Part shown: piece by piece, positions 45,777-57,352 of the stretch
How the letters are laid out: each line of letters starts with the position of its first letter
Numbering within the stretch: position 1 is the first letter of the stretch
Notes under the pieces: model-generated
What the model was told of the DNA's origin: nothing
The model's database searches: none
What the model saw: only the letters and a program-made list of their open reading frames with translations
NCBI GenBank assembly: GCA_025201375.1
Contig: JAIWZP010000020.1
Coordinates: forward strand, 372,001-436,000
Reading direction: 5' to 3'
Source of the DNA: Gongronella butleri
Lineage: Eukaryota; Mucoromycota; Mucoromycetes; Mucorales; Cunninghamellaceae
DNA length: 64,000 nt
Position numbers and translations under genes: made by a program

Positions 45777-48124
45777 CTACAATCGTCGTCGTTTTGCCTT
45801 GCTCTGTGGTGTGGGCGGTGAGTCCATGATTTCCAGTAGCGTCGTCTGGCGCTTCAACTCATCAAAAGCGCGTCGCTCCGCCTAAAAACAAAAAAAAAAA
45901 AAAAGCGATTAATGTCCTGTTTTTGAGCATTAGGGTGCGCGATTAACAAAAACACAATTTTTTTTTACCTCCAGCTTTGCTCGTTCGTCGCCCAATGCCA
46001 GTGCCGCTTCGGTGATCTTGGCCTGGTCCTTCTTGGCTTGGTATTGCATCCTCTGGTACCTGTTCTTTTCGTCATACTCGGCTTCCTCGTCGCCCCATTC
46101 ATCGTCACTGTGCAAACGTTGCAAAAAAAAAAAAATGAGCAACCAGACGTCCCTCGTTCTCTCTCTGTCGGCAGCCACACTTACTCTGAGAGATCCAAAG
46201 GCGCAGGATGCAGCGTGTCAAAAAAGCCGCCGTGGCTGAATCGAAGATACACTTGCTCTCGCTCGTCAAAGTCGCTTTTCAGCTGGTCTGTGAATGAATA
46301 AGCAGCAAAATCCATGTCAACATGTGTCTTTTTTTTTCTTTACACAATTGCGTTACCCATGGCTTGCTCGAGTCCATTGACTTGTTCCTGCCATTGTGCA
46401 ATCAGCTGATCCTTGTCTTGCATGTCCTTTTCGGTATAAAGCACCGTGTCGATCGTTTGTCGTTGCCACTCCTCTTCCAGCCTGGCCAGCAGGGCATCGA
46501 TCTGAGCGACCATGTCACTGCCGTCCGTTGACAATTGGAATTTCTCGATAGCCTGAAGCATTTGCAGCTTGGACTAAGAAAAAGGGACAATATGAGCCTT
46601 TGATAAGTTTTGTATGACGCGACACGCTCTCCAATGGGAGAACATACCTCATTGGTGCCATAGCGGTCTTCGAATTCCTGCCACCGTGTCTCCAAAAGTC
46701 GACGCATTGATGAATACACCTTGATCATGCTGTGCCTTAGTTGTTTGTTGTCCTTTCGCGCCTTGTCCTCGCGTTCCAACGCCTTGGCCAGCTTATCTCG
46801 TTGCAAGGCAAGAGCCTGACCTCCCCCGTCACCCAGAAAAAAAATGAATGAGACGTCAGGATCGATCAGTGCTACCCGGCTCGCATGCTTACGTCTTGTT
46901 CTGGCGTGCTTTTTGGCTCCAAATCGAGTTCGGCAAGCGGTGACTCGTGCTGAATGTTCATCGACACGACATTGACCTTGAGTTTGTCCTTCATGAGCTT
47001 GGTCAGCCTCTCACGTGTCTTTGTCAGCTCGAGATTGTGTCGGCGGGTCTCGTGCTATGTAAAAAAAAGAAAAAAGGGGGCGGTGCGGGCCATTTCAGCT
47101 CTCCTGTTCGTGCCACGCTCTTAAGTTTTCGTTCTTACGGCGTATTGTGTCTTCATGTATTGCATGTTGTGCTTTGCCCTGGCCAATTCGTCCTTGACGT
47201 GGCGATTTGTCTCATCTTGCTGCTTCAATTGCTCTTTGAGTGCCCTAGTTTCAAAAAAAAATTGAACATATCAGCGCGTCTCATTCGTGGCAGACATCGT
47301 CCAATGTCAACGTACTGCATCCTATTCTTGGTCTGGGCCAGGTCGTCTTCCTTGTTGCTAAGATCTGACAGGCATCGATCCTAAAAAAAAAAGAAAAGCA
47401 ACAGAATCAATGGCTGTCCGCGCGTTCCGAAGTTTTCATTGTTACCAGTCGCTGCTGCGTGTCCTCTTGCTCCTGCTGTAATGACGCGATCGTCTCCTGG
47501 TACTCGACTTGGTCATCTTGGTATCTCTACAGGCAGCCATGAGCCACAAAAGATGGTTTAGCTGCTTCGTTTGCCCATTTTTTCTTCTTTTTCTCGCTAC
47601 CTTGATGTCCTGCAGCATGAGCTGAATGCAATTGATAACGTTCAGTGCGTCGCTGTTGTCCTTTGTGTCAAACACGAGCGGCACGGGGTATCCATAGGCT
47701 GTCAATTGCAAATTCACGTGATTTGCCTTTGTCTGCAGGTAATGCGTCGGCACGGACTTGCCACTGGTTGGTGCGGCGGTCGCTGTCGCTGTTGCCCTCG
47801 TTGCTGTTGCCGCGACAGCCGTTGGCAGAGGCCCGTCGTGGCTATTAAAGAGAAAAAGAGGGAAAATAAGAGTCAATAGGCGGTTTCGCACGTTGTTTTT
47901 CGGCAGCCAGCGCGTACTTGTACTGGTCCGAGGGATCCGCGACGGGCAGGCGGATGCGCTTGGCAGGGGACAATGGGATCTCTAGCGAACTAGCAACAAA
48001 ATACGTATAAAAACAAAAAAAGAATGGTAGAGCGGGAAATTGGGGTGAGTTGACGCGAATTTTGACGTGTGTCGTACCTTTCTGACGAAGAGTCCATGAT
48101 ATCAAAGTCGGGAGCGGTGTCCAT
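45777..48124 (-). CDS. ADIP-domain coiled-coil protein (SSX2IP/Msd1-like)
   Basis: Twelve minus-strand exons: 48124-48078, 47989-47918, 47841-47601, 47526-47446, 47380-47316, 47244-47139, 47054-46893, 46815-46648, 46573-46357, 46287-46185, 46107-45969 and 45881-45777. They total 501 aa. The donor of exon 2 (GTACGC) is the least certain choice; it was selected because it restores frame. After a Ser/Pro N-terminus and an Ala/Thr stretch, YLQTKANHVNLQLTAYGYPV and ALNVINCIQLMLQDI start the ADIP domain, followed by long heptad-rich coiled coil to NLELTKTRERLTKLMKDKL. This order matches animal SSX2IP/ADIP and fission-yeast Msd1, which anchor microtubule minus ends at the spindle pole or centrosome. 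More coiled coil follows, then an acidic segment (SDDEWGDEEAEYDEKNRYQR) and a basic C-terminal KAKRRRL that may be a nuclear localisation signal. Confidence 0.84.
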
Positions 48125-49127
48125 GGAAGGGGGTAACAAAAAAAAAAGTAATAAGAAAGGAAAAAGGCACAAACGCGCCGATGTTTTTTCTTTTTCCAGG
48201 TCGCGGCGTCGCTCCAGCCAATCAGCATCGTCGCCCATCTGCCCACACACTCGTTTCACAAATCATGCAGCTGCAAAGAGATCTCTTTTTCAGTTGCCAA
48301 GCGTCACTTGACGACCCATTGGGCCCCTGGGGAGCGAGAAACAACGACAAAAAACTCCCATTCAGCTGGAACGGGTCACGCTGGCAGCGGCAAAAATAAG
48401 GAGTGGGCGCAGGGTCTTTTTACCAGTGGTGAGAAGGGATCAATTGAGCTAAATTGCCCGTTGAGCCTTACCAGGACCCACTCGTTGTCGAAAAAACAAA
48501 ATAAAACACAAAAAAGGACTCATTTTAAGATGTTTCTGATTCTTCTGGCGGCACACAGGCTACGCAAAAGGCACGTCATTGTGGGGGAAAGAAGTCATGG
48601 CCGAGCGGTTTATTACGTCTGACGTTTCACGACGCGTCATTTTATTTTTCAGCTCATCCACGATTGACCAACATGACAAATTCTTGCTACATTTGGATGA
48701 AGAGGCAAATGTCGGCGATGTGGGGGATGAGGGGGCGCGGCGGGAAGAGAGATCAGCCCTGTAAAAAAAAAAAAAGAAAATCACGCATTGCAAAAAAAAA
48801 AATAAAAACAATCGCTCCCCCCCCCTCTCATTTTCAAAGACAGCCCCAATGGCAAAATTCGTCTCAGGGTTCCACAGGGCAAAAGGCTGACACAGTCAGT
48901 TGAGGTAATTTTTCTAGAGTTCGGCACGTTTTGGGGGGTGTCATGCCTAGGAACACAAAAAAGTTTAGAGTATAAAAGGGCATAAAAAAAATCTGGCAGG
49001 ATCTGCAAATTTCCCCTCCTTTTTCCCTCTTTTTTATTTCTTCATCCTTGCTTCATCCCTTCACGGGCTCTGTGCCTTTCCCAGTCTTTCATTTGTCACG
49101 TCTTCCATTGTCATCCTGCCAATTAAC
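48125..49127. promoter_or_regulatory. Divergent intergenic region with TATA box for the bHLH gene
   Basis: A consensus TATAAAAG lies at 48971-48978, about 150 bp before the start codon at 49128. Pyrimidine-rich sequence (49010-49110) separates the two. The rest of the 1-kb gap carries no gene. An ATGGCCGAGCGGTTTA stretch at 48597 resembles a Pol III A box, but no B box or tRNA fold follows. Confidence 0.5.
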
Positions 49128-49955
49128 ATGGGCGATCAGCGCAAAGTGAGCATCTCGGAGCGTCGAGCCACGTATCCACTGCAAGAGCGGCTAAAGATCT
49201 ATGGCCCCGACACCATGGCGCGCCGGTTCAGCGACCAGGAGAAGCATTCGGGCAAATTCGTGCTCAATGGCGTCAACATCCTCAATAAAAACAGCCTTGA
49301 CAGTGACACCGTCATGCATCGCATCAAACAGCGTCGTGAGACACACAATCGCGTCGAGAGGAGACGACGAGACAAGCTGGTAAGCGAGCCATTGAGGGCC
49401 CATTCACGCGTCTCTTTTTTTTTTTTTTTTCTCGTATTCTTGTGATTTTTAAGCATTTGGTTTCCCCCTTTTTTTCAGAATGGACTTGTCGAGGAATTGG
49501 CACACTCGCTGCCTGGAAGCATGCAAGCCGAGAAGAATCACCGTGCCAAGATCCTCAAGCTGGCCATTGACTACATTCATGTCATGCAGCAAGAAAATAG
49601 CCAAATGAAGCAGCAATTGGGCTATCCAGTGGATCAGCCACTGGCGTTTGTCGATACCCGCCCCATGTCGCATCCTCACTCACCCGACATGTCGTCCTGC
49701 TCGTCGACAGCCGGCGACGCTAGCCCACCTCTCGGTCCCACCGCAGATACACACCACGAATTGGTCGACCATGCCGAACATCCGTCGCCAACATCATACC
49801 CCGGCCTTGCCACGCCCGTCACCGCCGTCACCCCATTGTTATCCCCTTCCTCTGCCACGTCCGCGTCGCCCGCAGACTCGTGCGCGCCAATGCCACCGTC
49901 AAATGCCGCCACGCAAAACCCGCCTCTTTTTGGCACCTTTTGCTTCCAAGTTTGA
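49128..49955 (+). CDS. Basic helix-loop-helix transcription factor (E-box type)
   Basis: Two exons (49128-49379, 49479-49955) give 242 aa. The basic region RRETHNRVERRRRDKLNGLV (about 69-88) has the His, Glu and Arg residues at the positions that read CACGTG/CANNTG E-boxes (class B: USF, Cbf1, SREBP type). Helix 1 continues into VEELAHSLPG, the loop holds MQAEKNHRAK, and helix 2 is ILKLAIDYIHVMQQENSQMK, running into a short leucine-poor extension. The intron splits the basic region from helix 1. The C-terminal 110 residues are Ser/Pro/Thr/His-rich and likely a disordered activation region. The N-terminus carries FVLNGVNILNKNSLDSDTV, also seen as a conserved lead-in in some fungal bHLH factors. 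The regulated genes are unknown. Confidence 0.9.
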
Positions 49956-50118
49956 CAAATTTCACCCTTTCTTTCCCCCTTCCCTCAACCTTGTAATATA
50001 TAAAAGTCAAATGGATGCATTTAATTGCATGCTACAATGCAGAAATATGAATGGTGTATCAATTCTATGAGATCAGAGAAGGGTGGGAGGGGTATTCATG
50101 CAACACGAACGTGTGACA

Positions 50119-51217
50119 TCACGCCAAAGTCAAGTCGTCGCGTTTGAGGAAAATGCCGCGCTGCGCGTCCGTCGTAAAATAGCGTTTGCCGCGCATGGAG
50201 CCATCGCAATTGGCCACTAGATTAAAAAATAGGGAACAAAACCAGTGAGAAGACGCGCCTTTTTCCACCTTTTATTATATTTTTACCTCGATGGTCCAAT
50301 TCGACGCCAATCCATTCGCCAGGCTCATTGTCAATGAGGCCAATATAGCGCACGTAGCCGAGGGTGGGCAAAGGGCGTTTGTACAAGTTGACGCGCGACC
50401 CGAGTTGCAAATTTTCAGCGGCATCGTCTGCGTCTGACTCGTCGTCGGATGAGCTGTAGCGCAGTGACCATCGATGGCGATGGTGGCGCCTGTGGCGTTG
50501 GTTTTCCTTGCGATTGGGTGATTGGTAGCGATGTTTGCGTCGTTCTTCGAGTTCGGATGACCGCGAGCGGCGTGGACCAGGGCGTGGATATGCTGGGGCC
50601 GAGGGCGACCGTGCGCGAGGCGGAGTGACGGGCAATTCAAAGGTTAGACGCGACGGCCGCAGTGTTGCCACGTCTGACGCGCGTGTTGCCGCGGCATCCG
50701 ATCGTTGTTGCGTTTCCAGAGATAACAGCGCATCCAAATCATTCGGATCCACCGTTGGCGACGACCTGACAATCGATGGAACGGTCATTGCCGCGGATGA
50801 GGCCGGTGCGGATGCTGATGGAACAGGCGCAAGCACCTCTACTTTTGTTTCTGATACTGGTGACTTGCTGCTACTGCCGGGACTCGTTGTGCCGGTGTTA
50901 TTGCTTGTGTCGCCACTGCTACGCCTGCTACTGCTGTCGCCAATTGGCACCTGCTGCGATTGGACACTGTCATCCGCCAATGGCGCGTGCATGACGCGAG
51001 ACTCGTCTTCTGTCGACAGAGAGAGCCGCTTGAGGGTATTTTCCGTCTTGTTCAACACGTCGTCCTGATCTCGGTCGCTGCGCCCAAGTTCGCTGCTCTC
51101 ACGTCGCCCAGAAACATGGCCCGGCCGGTCGTGAATATTGCCTGTGCTCACGCTTTTGCGCAAACCAAGCCGGAACTTCTTTTTGTTCTTCCTTTTGGAC
51201 AAGCCAAACAGGTGCAT
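50119..51217 (-). CDS. CAP-Gly domain protein, microtubule-associated
   Basis: Two minus-strand exons (51217-50287, 50216-50119) give 342 aa. The start at 51217 (MHLFGLSKRKNKKKFRLGLR) was chosen because upstream in-frame codons are a Phe-rich leader. Residues 1-260 are disordered and Ser/Arg/Pro-rich with a His/Arg tract (RHRRHHRHRW). The CAP-Gly domain occupies the very C-terminus (about 275-342): LGSRVNLYKRPLPTLGYVRY, IGLIDNEPGEWIGVELDHRV, ANCDGSMRGKRYF and GIFLKRDDLTL. CAP-Gly domains bind the C-terminal EEY/F tails of tubulin and CLIP/EB proteins. The usual GKNDG groove motif appears as ANCDG: Asn, Asp and Gly are kept but Gly-Lys is lost. The intron falls inside the domain. It is convergent with the bHLH gene, 163 bp apart. 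Confidence 0.88.
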
Positions 51218-52139
51218 AGTGGCCAGGGGAGGGGAAATAAATAAAAAAAAGTGCAAAAAAGTTATGAAAGAAGGAAAAAAAAAAAGGGAAAAGGAAAACT
51301 CCAAGACACAATGAAAAAAAAAAAAAGAGGCAAATCAAATTTTCGCTGCGACACGGCTCGGTCGGCGATCGAATCTTGTTTCACTCGTGGAACCCCTCCT
51401 TTTGGGCAACGTTGCAACTGCTTGGTGCCCCACAATGGCAATGCTTTGTCATGAAAGAGCCGCCATTGCCAAGATGCACCGGCCACACGCCCCTTTTTCC
51501 TTGGCCATGCAAGTTTAAATTGGGCCCCGGAGCAAAATTTAGTCATCCGCTTTTTGCTGCAGGTGCAGTCCCTGACATGCAACACAACATCAATAAACCC
51601 GGCAGCAGAACGCCTCGTCCACGTCCCAAGGTTTCGAAAGCCCAGCTGCCAAAATTGAGTTTCTTTTTTTTTTTTTTTTTGGTATTTTTAGGTTGGCGCC
51701 TAAAAAAGATCGATCATCCGATGGCCCCAACACACCGCGCTTCCGCCCACCCAATTGCCAAGGACGGCGACCTGTCCGTCCCGTCAATGCCGCTGGCATA
51801 AAAAAAAAAAAGGGGGGGGGGACGTGCCCCATTTTCCCACGTTGCAATGCAAATCACTCCAAAATGCCAAGCGACCATCAAACAATAGAGGTTCCATGTG
51901 GCGCAGGCAGCCCAAGACACGCCAATGTCCTGGTAATTTACATGACAGTGGGTGGACAAAAACGACAAAAAAAGACAAAAAGGCAAAAAATCGACAAAAC
52001 GGGACATCGAAAGCTACGAAAACATCCATCCGAGGCGCAATGCTCCATTTGCTCCGTCCCGGACGCCACGCCATTGTATCTCTGTGTCTGCCTTTTTCAT
52101 GTCTCGACGAAAAAATCTAGATTAATTAGGCCGTTTGCC

Positions 52140-52300
52140 GAGAACTTGCAAGAAATCCAACATTTCCATAGATTTGACCATTACTCATCCCATTGGGATA
52201 AAACTTGCACCGGTAGAATAAAAAACATGCGCACGGACGTCATATCGCCGTCTCTTGGCTTTGTCGATGAACGAGCATGGCATGATTTGCAAAATCAAAT
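52140..52300 (+). repeat. Possible diverged family C fragment
   Basis: GAAATCCAACATTTCCA, GGGATAAAACTTGCACCGG and ATGCGCACGGACGTC line up in order with AATCCAAAATATCGACATTTT, GGGATGAAACTGGCACC and CACGCTCGGACGCC of the 44.8-kb copy. Weak; could be chance. Confidence 0.35.
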
Positions 52301-53172
52301 TGGGCATTTCGTGCACAATCTTGCTGATTTGCTCAGTGATACCAAGATAAATCACTTGGCGTGACAAAAGGGTGCAGAATTCAGGTTGTCGCCAAGCGCA
52401 AGTGGTTTCATCACCGTAATCCAATGTCAACGAATATTATGACACGGATTTTAAGATAATTGCCGCAAAAAATCTCCATTTGATCGAGATCCAAGAAAGC
52501 ACAGTAAACCCAAAACACCAAAGACGATTTTGCAAGCCAGAGAACCAAGTAGGAACTTTTGCTGGCCGCCTTTCACACGTTTTGGGGGGCAAGTCACTTG
52601 CAAATCAAAAATCAGCTATGGTGGGCTCTTGGACCAACTCAATCAAGTCCCAAAAATGTTGTCATTTTGCAAGCATCAAGTCTGCATAGAGAAATCACGA
52701 AAGATGCCAAAAAAAAAGAGCGCTATCCGTCTGTTCGTTGACGAGTAATAAGCAAATTTGGATTCAAAGTCGTCAATACGCGCCATCTAATGATGATGGC
52801 CTCTTGAAATTTTGCCTTGCGATATTTCACATCCATTTTATTCAAAAATAAAATGACAAACCAGTGATTACTTAGGCCATTGTCAAACAAACAGGAAAAA
52901 ATCAATATTTTCAAAATTACAGCTGCATCACAGTCGAACTGTTGATCGCGTACAATATTCAGCCCCGAGAACACGAACTGAATCTATTCCACACTCCAAT
53001 GAGTGAGTGAGTGACAAGTTGGCAGCATTGGTACTGAACATCGCTGTTTCTTACGTCAAAAGAAGCGCTACCAAGGTAAAAACATCTTGAAATCCTGATT
53101 TCTGCGCAAAAGAATCCATCAACAAAGAATCCACGTGTTTTTTTTTTTTTTTTAGCGCGAAGCATATCGATA

Positions 53173-53216
53173 CGCACACACACACACACACGCACACACA
53201 CACACACACACACCAC
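53173..53216. repeat. (CA)n microsatellite
   Basis: A near-perfect CA repeat of about 22 units, with one CG interruption. Confidence 0.9.
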
Positions 53217-53410
53217 ACGAAAAAAAAAAGATATCAAAAAACGGGGCGCTGCAGCATTCAGGTAAGCTTCTGTAAGGTCATTTTCATTGGACCTGCACTG
53301 TGAAGTATAGAAACCGACAATTGGACACAGTGACAAGCCGGATCAATCGATGTCGGTCGAATGCATGTGGTAGTGCATTCATCACAGCTGCAGCGCGCTC
53401 CATTTTTGCC

Positions 53411-53441
<31 letters not shown>

Positions 53442-54307
53442 AAGAGAGGGTGCCTCTCGCAAACGCTGTTCCCAGGTGAGTGCATGTTTACGTACCATTC
53501 TGATCGACAGTTTGATGCAAGAAACATCCTTGTGGGCCTGCCACGCTTGTTGAAAGAGCACAGTCATTTTTCTTTTCTATAAAAACAACAATTCTACACG
53601 CGTGACTTTTTATAGGGAACTCTCCTAGCACGCGATTGCTTTTTAAAAGCTGCGGCATTGTCTCGCGCATTGACTGCGGTGCCTTTTGAATGGAATTGCC
53701 GAGTGCCGTGCACTTCAAAACGCGGAACACGACTCTCAGCGACGAAAAAAAGAGCACATTGGGCTGAATTCCTCGACAGTTCATTGACAATCACGTTCAA
53801 TGGGTCTCTGTTCTTGTTGTTTATTCCTTTCAATTCTTGATGATTTTGCCATTGAAGTGCTTTCAGGCATTTTCGATTATAATCATAGACTCCCACGAGC
53901 ACAAGCGCCTTCCTTGGATATGCCATGATTCAAGTGACCAGGGCCAGATTATAAAATTAAAAATTTAGCCGACAGCCTATTGCCAACGCAGAACTTGCCG
54001 CAGCTCCAGATTTCATTGGAAGAAAGCCCACACAACAGGCTCAGGGCCAGGTCCCAGTGGAGTGGGGACGTGACCCCTGATTCCAATTCTTTGCCAACAA
54101 TGCATTGCATCTTGTTGGATCACTCAGCACGGGAAGTTTCTAAAGTGTACAAAAGCCAAATCTATTTTCATTACATTGTTTTTGCTACTTTTGAGAAAAA
54201 AACGAAATGGAGAGAAGGGGAAGGGGATCTAAAGCAAAATTGTCTATCTACAGCAATTGGTGGTAGGGAGGGGGTTCGAGATAAAAACAGGAAAAATGGA
54301 GCACGTT

Positions 54308-55797
54308 TCAAGCATTCAATGCAGCAAGCATGTCGTCCACGGAGGTGAACTTCTCGCGCGGTTTGCCCAATACATTTCCGGCGGCGAATTCGGCAGCCTC
54401 AATCTTTTTCCAGTCGGCATAGGAGACCGGACGCGCGCCGCGGGCCTTGAGGAGGTCCATGATGTCATTTTCTTGATGTTCAGGGGCTAGCATGGGTGCA
54501 CCGTCGCGCAAATCGGCAAGGATGGTGTCTGCGGTCTCGTAGGCGTCAGACATGGTGGAGACGATGACGCCCGTGGGCCCGCGCTTGAGCCAACCTGCGG
54601 TGTACATGCCGGGAAGCGTGTTTTTTGCGTCGGATGCCTGGACAATCTTGCCATAGATATTGGGAATCAGGCCACGATGCTGGTCAAAGGGCACGCCGGC
54701 CAATGGCAAGCTTCGGTACCCAATGCTGCGCAGAACAAGGCCACATGCTTGTTCTTCGAATTGGCCAGTGCCCACGGCACGTTGCTTTTCAATATTTCCT
54801 TCCAATTTGTTGATTTCATACCGGATGCCCTTGACGCGGTTTTCGTCATCAGCAAGAATGGCGGTCGGGCTGCGCAGGAATTGCAGACGCCACGATTTGT
54901 CGCCTTCGTTGTCGTTTTTTCCCTTGGCTAGCAACCCCATGAGGCGTTTCAATGGCCGCTGCTTGTCAATGAATGTCTGGTGCGCGGCAAGCTGATCCTG
55001 GATCCACGCATGATCCGCCTCGTACCGCACACCGGGCAAATTCAGTTGCTCACGCAGCTCTTTTGTGGTGAAACTGACTTGCAATGGCCCACGACGGCCC
55101 ACAACATGCACATGCTTGATGCGCGACTTGGCCAACGCGGCAAGTGCGCGCTCCGTGATGTCTGTCTTGCGCAATTCGTCAATGGGCGTCAGCAATACAC
55201 GCGCAACATCCAGGGCCACATTGCCCTGGCCAATCACAATCGCCGTATCCGTCTCGTCCAGGGGCAGCTTCAGGTCTTGGTTGCCAGGGTATCCATTGTA
55301 CCAGCCGACAAATGCACGCGCAGACGTCGACCCATACGCGTCCTCTTGTTCAATGCCAAGCTGACGGTCCTCGCTCGCACCATACGAGAACAAAAGTGCG
55401 TCATAGTGCTGCTGCAAGTCGCGCACGCTCAAAGGCGCACTATCAACACCAACAGACACATTCCCAACGAACCGGAATCGTGCGTCGTCAGCCACCTTGT
55501 CAAACGTCGTCATCACATTCTAGTCAATTTTTGAGTAAAAAAGCAAAAAAAAAGAGACGTAAGGGCCTTTGTGCAGGCCAAACCTGCATTTTTTTTTACC
55601 TTGACCTCCGGGTGGTCCGGCGCAACACCATAGCGCACAAGGCCGTGCGGGATCGGCAAGGCGTCAAACATATCAATTCGAGTGTTGGCGTGATCCTTTA
55701 AAAGCCGGTGAGACGCATAAAACCCGGCAGGGCCGCTGCCAATAACAGCCAGACGGAACGGCCGAGCAGCAGTGCTTAGGGAGCGTCGCAGCAACAT
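54308..55797 (-). CDS. arh1: NADPH:adrenodoxin/ferredoxin oxidoreductase (mitochondrial, Arh1-like)
   Basis: Two exons on the minus strand (55797-55600, 55519-54308) give 469 aa. The enzyme passes electrons from NADPH through FAD to mitochondrial ferredoxin, serving Fe-S cluster and heme A synthesis. The N-terminus MLLRRSLSTAARPFRLAV is a mitochondrial presequence, Arg/Ser-rich without acids. The FAD-binding motif VIGSGPAGFYASHRLL follows, then PIPHGLVRYGVAPDHPEVK. The NADPH fold has IVIGQGNVALDVARVLL and HVVGRRGPLQVSFTTKELRE. The C-terminal FAD contact is YTAGWLKRGPTGVI. Length is typical for the family. The single intron follows the DHPEVK motif. Confidence 0.96.
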
Positions 55798-55815
55798 AAT
55801 AGACAGAAAAAAAGC

Positions 55816-55846
<31 letters not shown>

Positions 55847-56630
55847 GGCACAAACCCTCTTAAAATGGAATCGGCGGCCTTTTGCTCTGCCCTGACTCTC
55901 CGACTGCGCCTCTCGCCAATTTTTCCGCCATTTTTAACACATTGTGTTCTTCATGACAAGCGTCAATAATGAATTAAACGTGAAAAAGCAAAGAAAAAAA
56001 ATGGAAATGGGCGTCGAATGGATCAATGTAAGAAAAAAAATATCTCGAATGGTGATTTTCTCGTCAAGTGCGTGATCAAATTCTAATTTTTTATTCATTC
56101 AGGCGACTCTTGAACAGACATCTGAAGCCGATCAAATGCGCGTACTTTAAACCTCAAACAAATAATTGACAAGGCATCAAAGTGCCGAAATGCTCCAATT
56201 TTCCAAATTGTTCGAGCTGTAGTGCTCCATTTCTGTCAAATCACCGCCATGTGCTGCTCCGCCATGGCCATTGGAAACATCTGCCCAAGGTTTTAAGGAG
56301 TTGTCCAGAAAAAAAACTCTTTTTCAAATGGCAATATATGAAAATAGATAATAAACGGGCAATATCACAGAATTGTACTAATTCAATGGCTGATGTGATT
56401 ATGCCATCGTTGATCTTATGCCTCTCTTCCCACTGCTTCATTTCTTGGACCATTTTCACAGGTTTATCATGAAGACGTTCTTTAAATTGTTAATTTTTGC
56501 AAAAACTGGCCGCGGCCGGTCAACCGGGCACCATGGCGCCACGAAACACGTTGTAATGTGAAAAGGCGAGGTGGAAACGTTAGCTATAATATAACGTGCA
56601 GCTGCCAAAGGTCATTGGGGACGCGCTGAA

Positions 56631-57352
56631 TGCACATCAAAAAACAGGCTCACCGAGCTCTCAAACCAAAATTGAAAAATCAGGTTCTCGAAATTCCACC
56701 AAACATGCTCACAAGATGAACTGCATGGAGAAACCACGGAAAACGTCAAAAAAGAGTGAGATCGACTTGCTGGTTGGCGAGCAATTCGTAATTTTAGATT
56801 GAATTTCAAAGGCGAATTGCACGGGAAAAACGCGCTCATAATCTCCGCCGAAGCGTCCATCGGCAAGAGAGACACCAGGTGCATGGATTTGATTGGAAAC
56901 GGACGCGTGTCTCTCGACGTCTGATGCGGTTTATCACGCGTCAAAGTTGACCCGCAAAACTGCTGGTCACAACAATTCTACCTGGAACGCGTTTTTTACA
57001 TTGATCATCCATATCCACGTACGCAACAGCCTGCGTTCTATCTGATGATCTCTGTTTCGCAACGCTGCGGTTAATTTTCGTCGACTTTTCCTTGAAGCGA
57101 AAAATAGAAGCAAATTGCAATTTACGCGACAACCAGTCGATGGACCTCTGGATTTAAATGCATTTCTGTCGGTGAATGAGATGTGAATACCATGTGGTTG
57201 AATGGCGCGGCAATCTGAGGACCTAAATTTCATTGTTTTCAACTCCTCGACTGCACCCCTCGGAAAATCCATGGCTTTTGAAAATCGTTGTAGCACTCCA
57301 TCCAGTTGTCTGAGCGGCTCCGGCGTGGATTCATTTGAAAGAGTGGACTTGG
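56631..57352 (+). repeat. Dispersed repeat family A, copy 2 (~722 bp)
   Basis: It aligns end to end with the copies at 13640 and 58620. Landmarks: GAGCTCTCAAACCAAAATTG, GAGAAACCACGGAAAACGTC, GGCGAGCAATTCGTAATTTT, GCGAATTGCACGGGAAAAAC, ATCCACGTACGCAACAG, GAAGCGAAAAATAGAAGC, TCTGAGGACCTAAATTTCAT, CTCGACTGCACCCCTCGG and GGATTCATTTGAAAGAG. Confidence 0.82.

Larger units (their letters stand above)
51218..54307. other. Gene-free 3.1-kb stretch
   Basis: No recognisable gene is present. It holds a possible strongly diverged family C fragment (about 52140-52300, sharing AATCCAACATTTCCA and GGGATAAAACTTGCACC), a CA microsatellite (53173-53216) and a 28-nt A-run at 53411. The 53.9-54.3 kb part is presumed 3' flank of the reductase gene. 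Confidence 0.5.

Noticed and set aside
48590..48660. tRNA-like A box (TGGCCGAGCGGTTTA)
   Set aside because: No B box (GGTTCRANTCC) or acceptor-stem pairing follows within tRNA distance.
51376..52364. Overlapping ORFs of 107-223 aa on the plus strand
   Set aside because: Composition and codon use look random, with Lys/Phe runs from homopolymers; no motif or splice structure supports a gene.
53173..53216. Possible telomere-like or regulatory repeat
   Set aside because: A plain CA microsatellite; no TTAGGG-type array is present.
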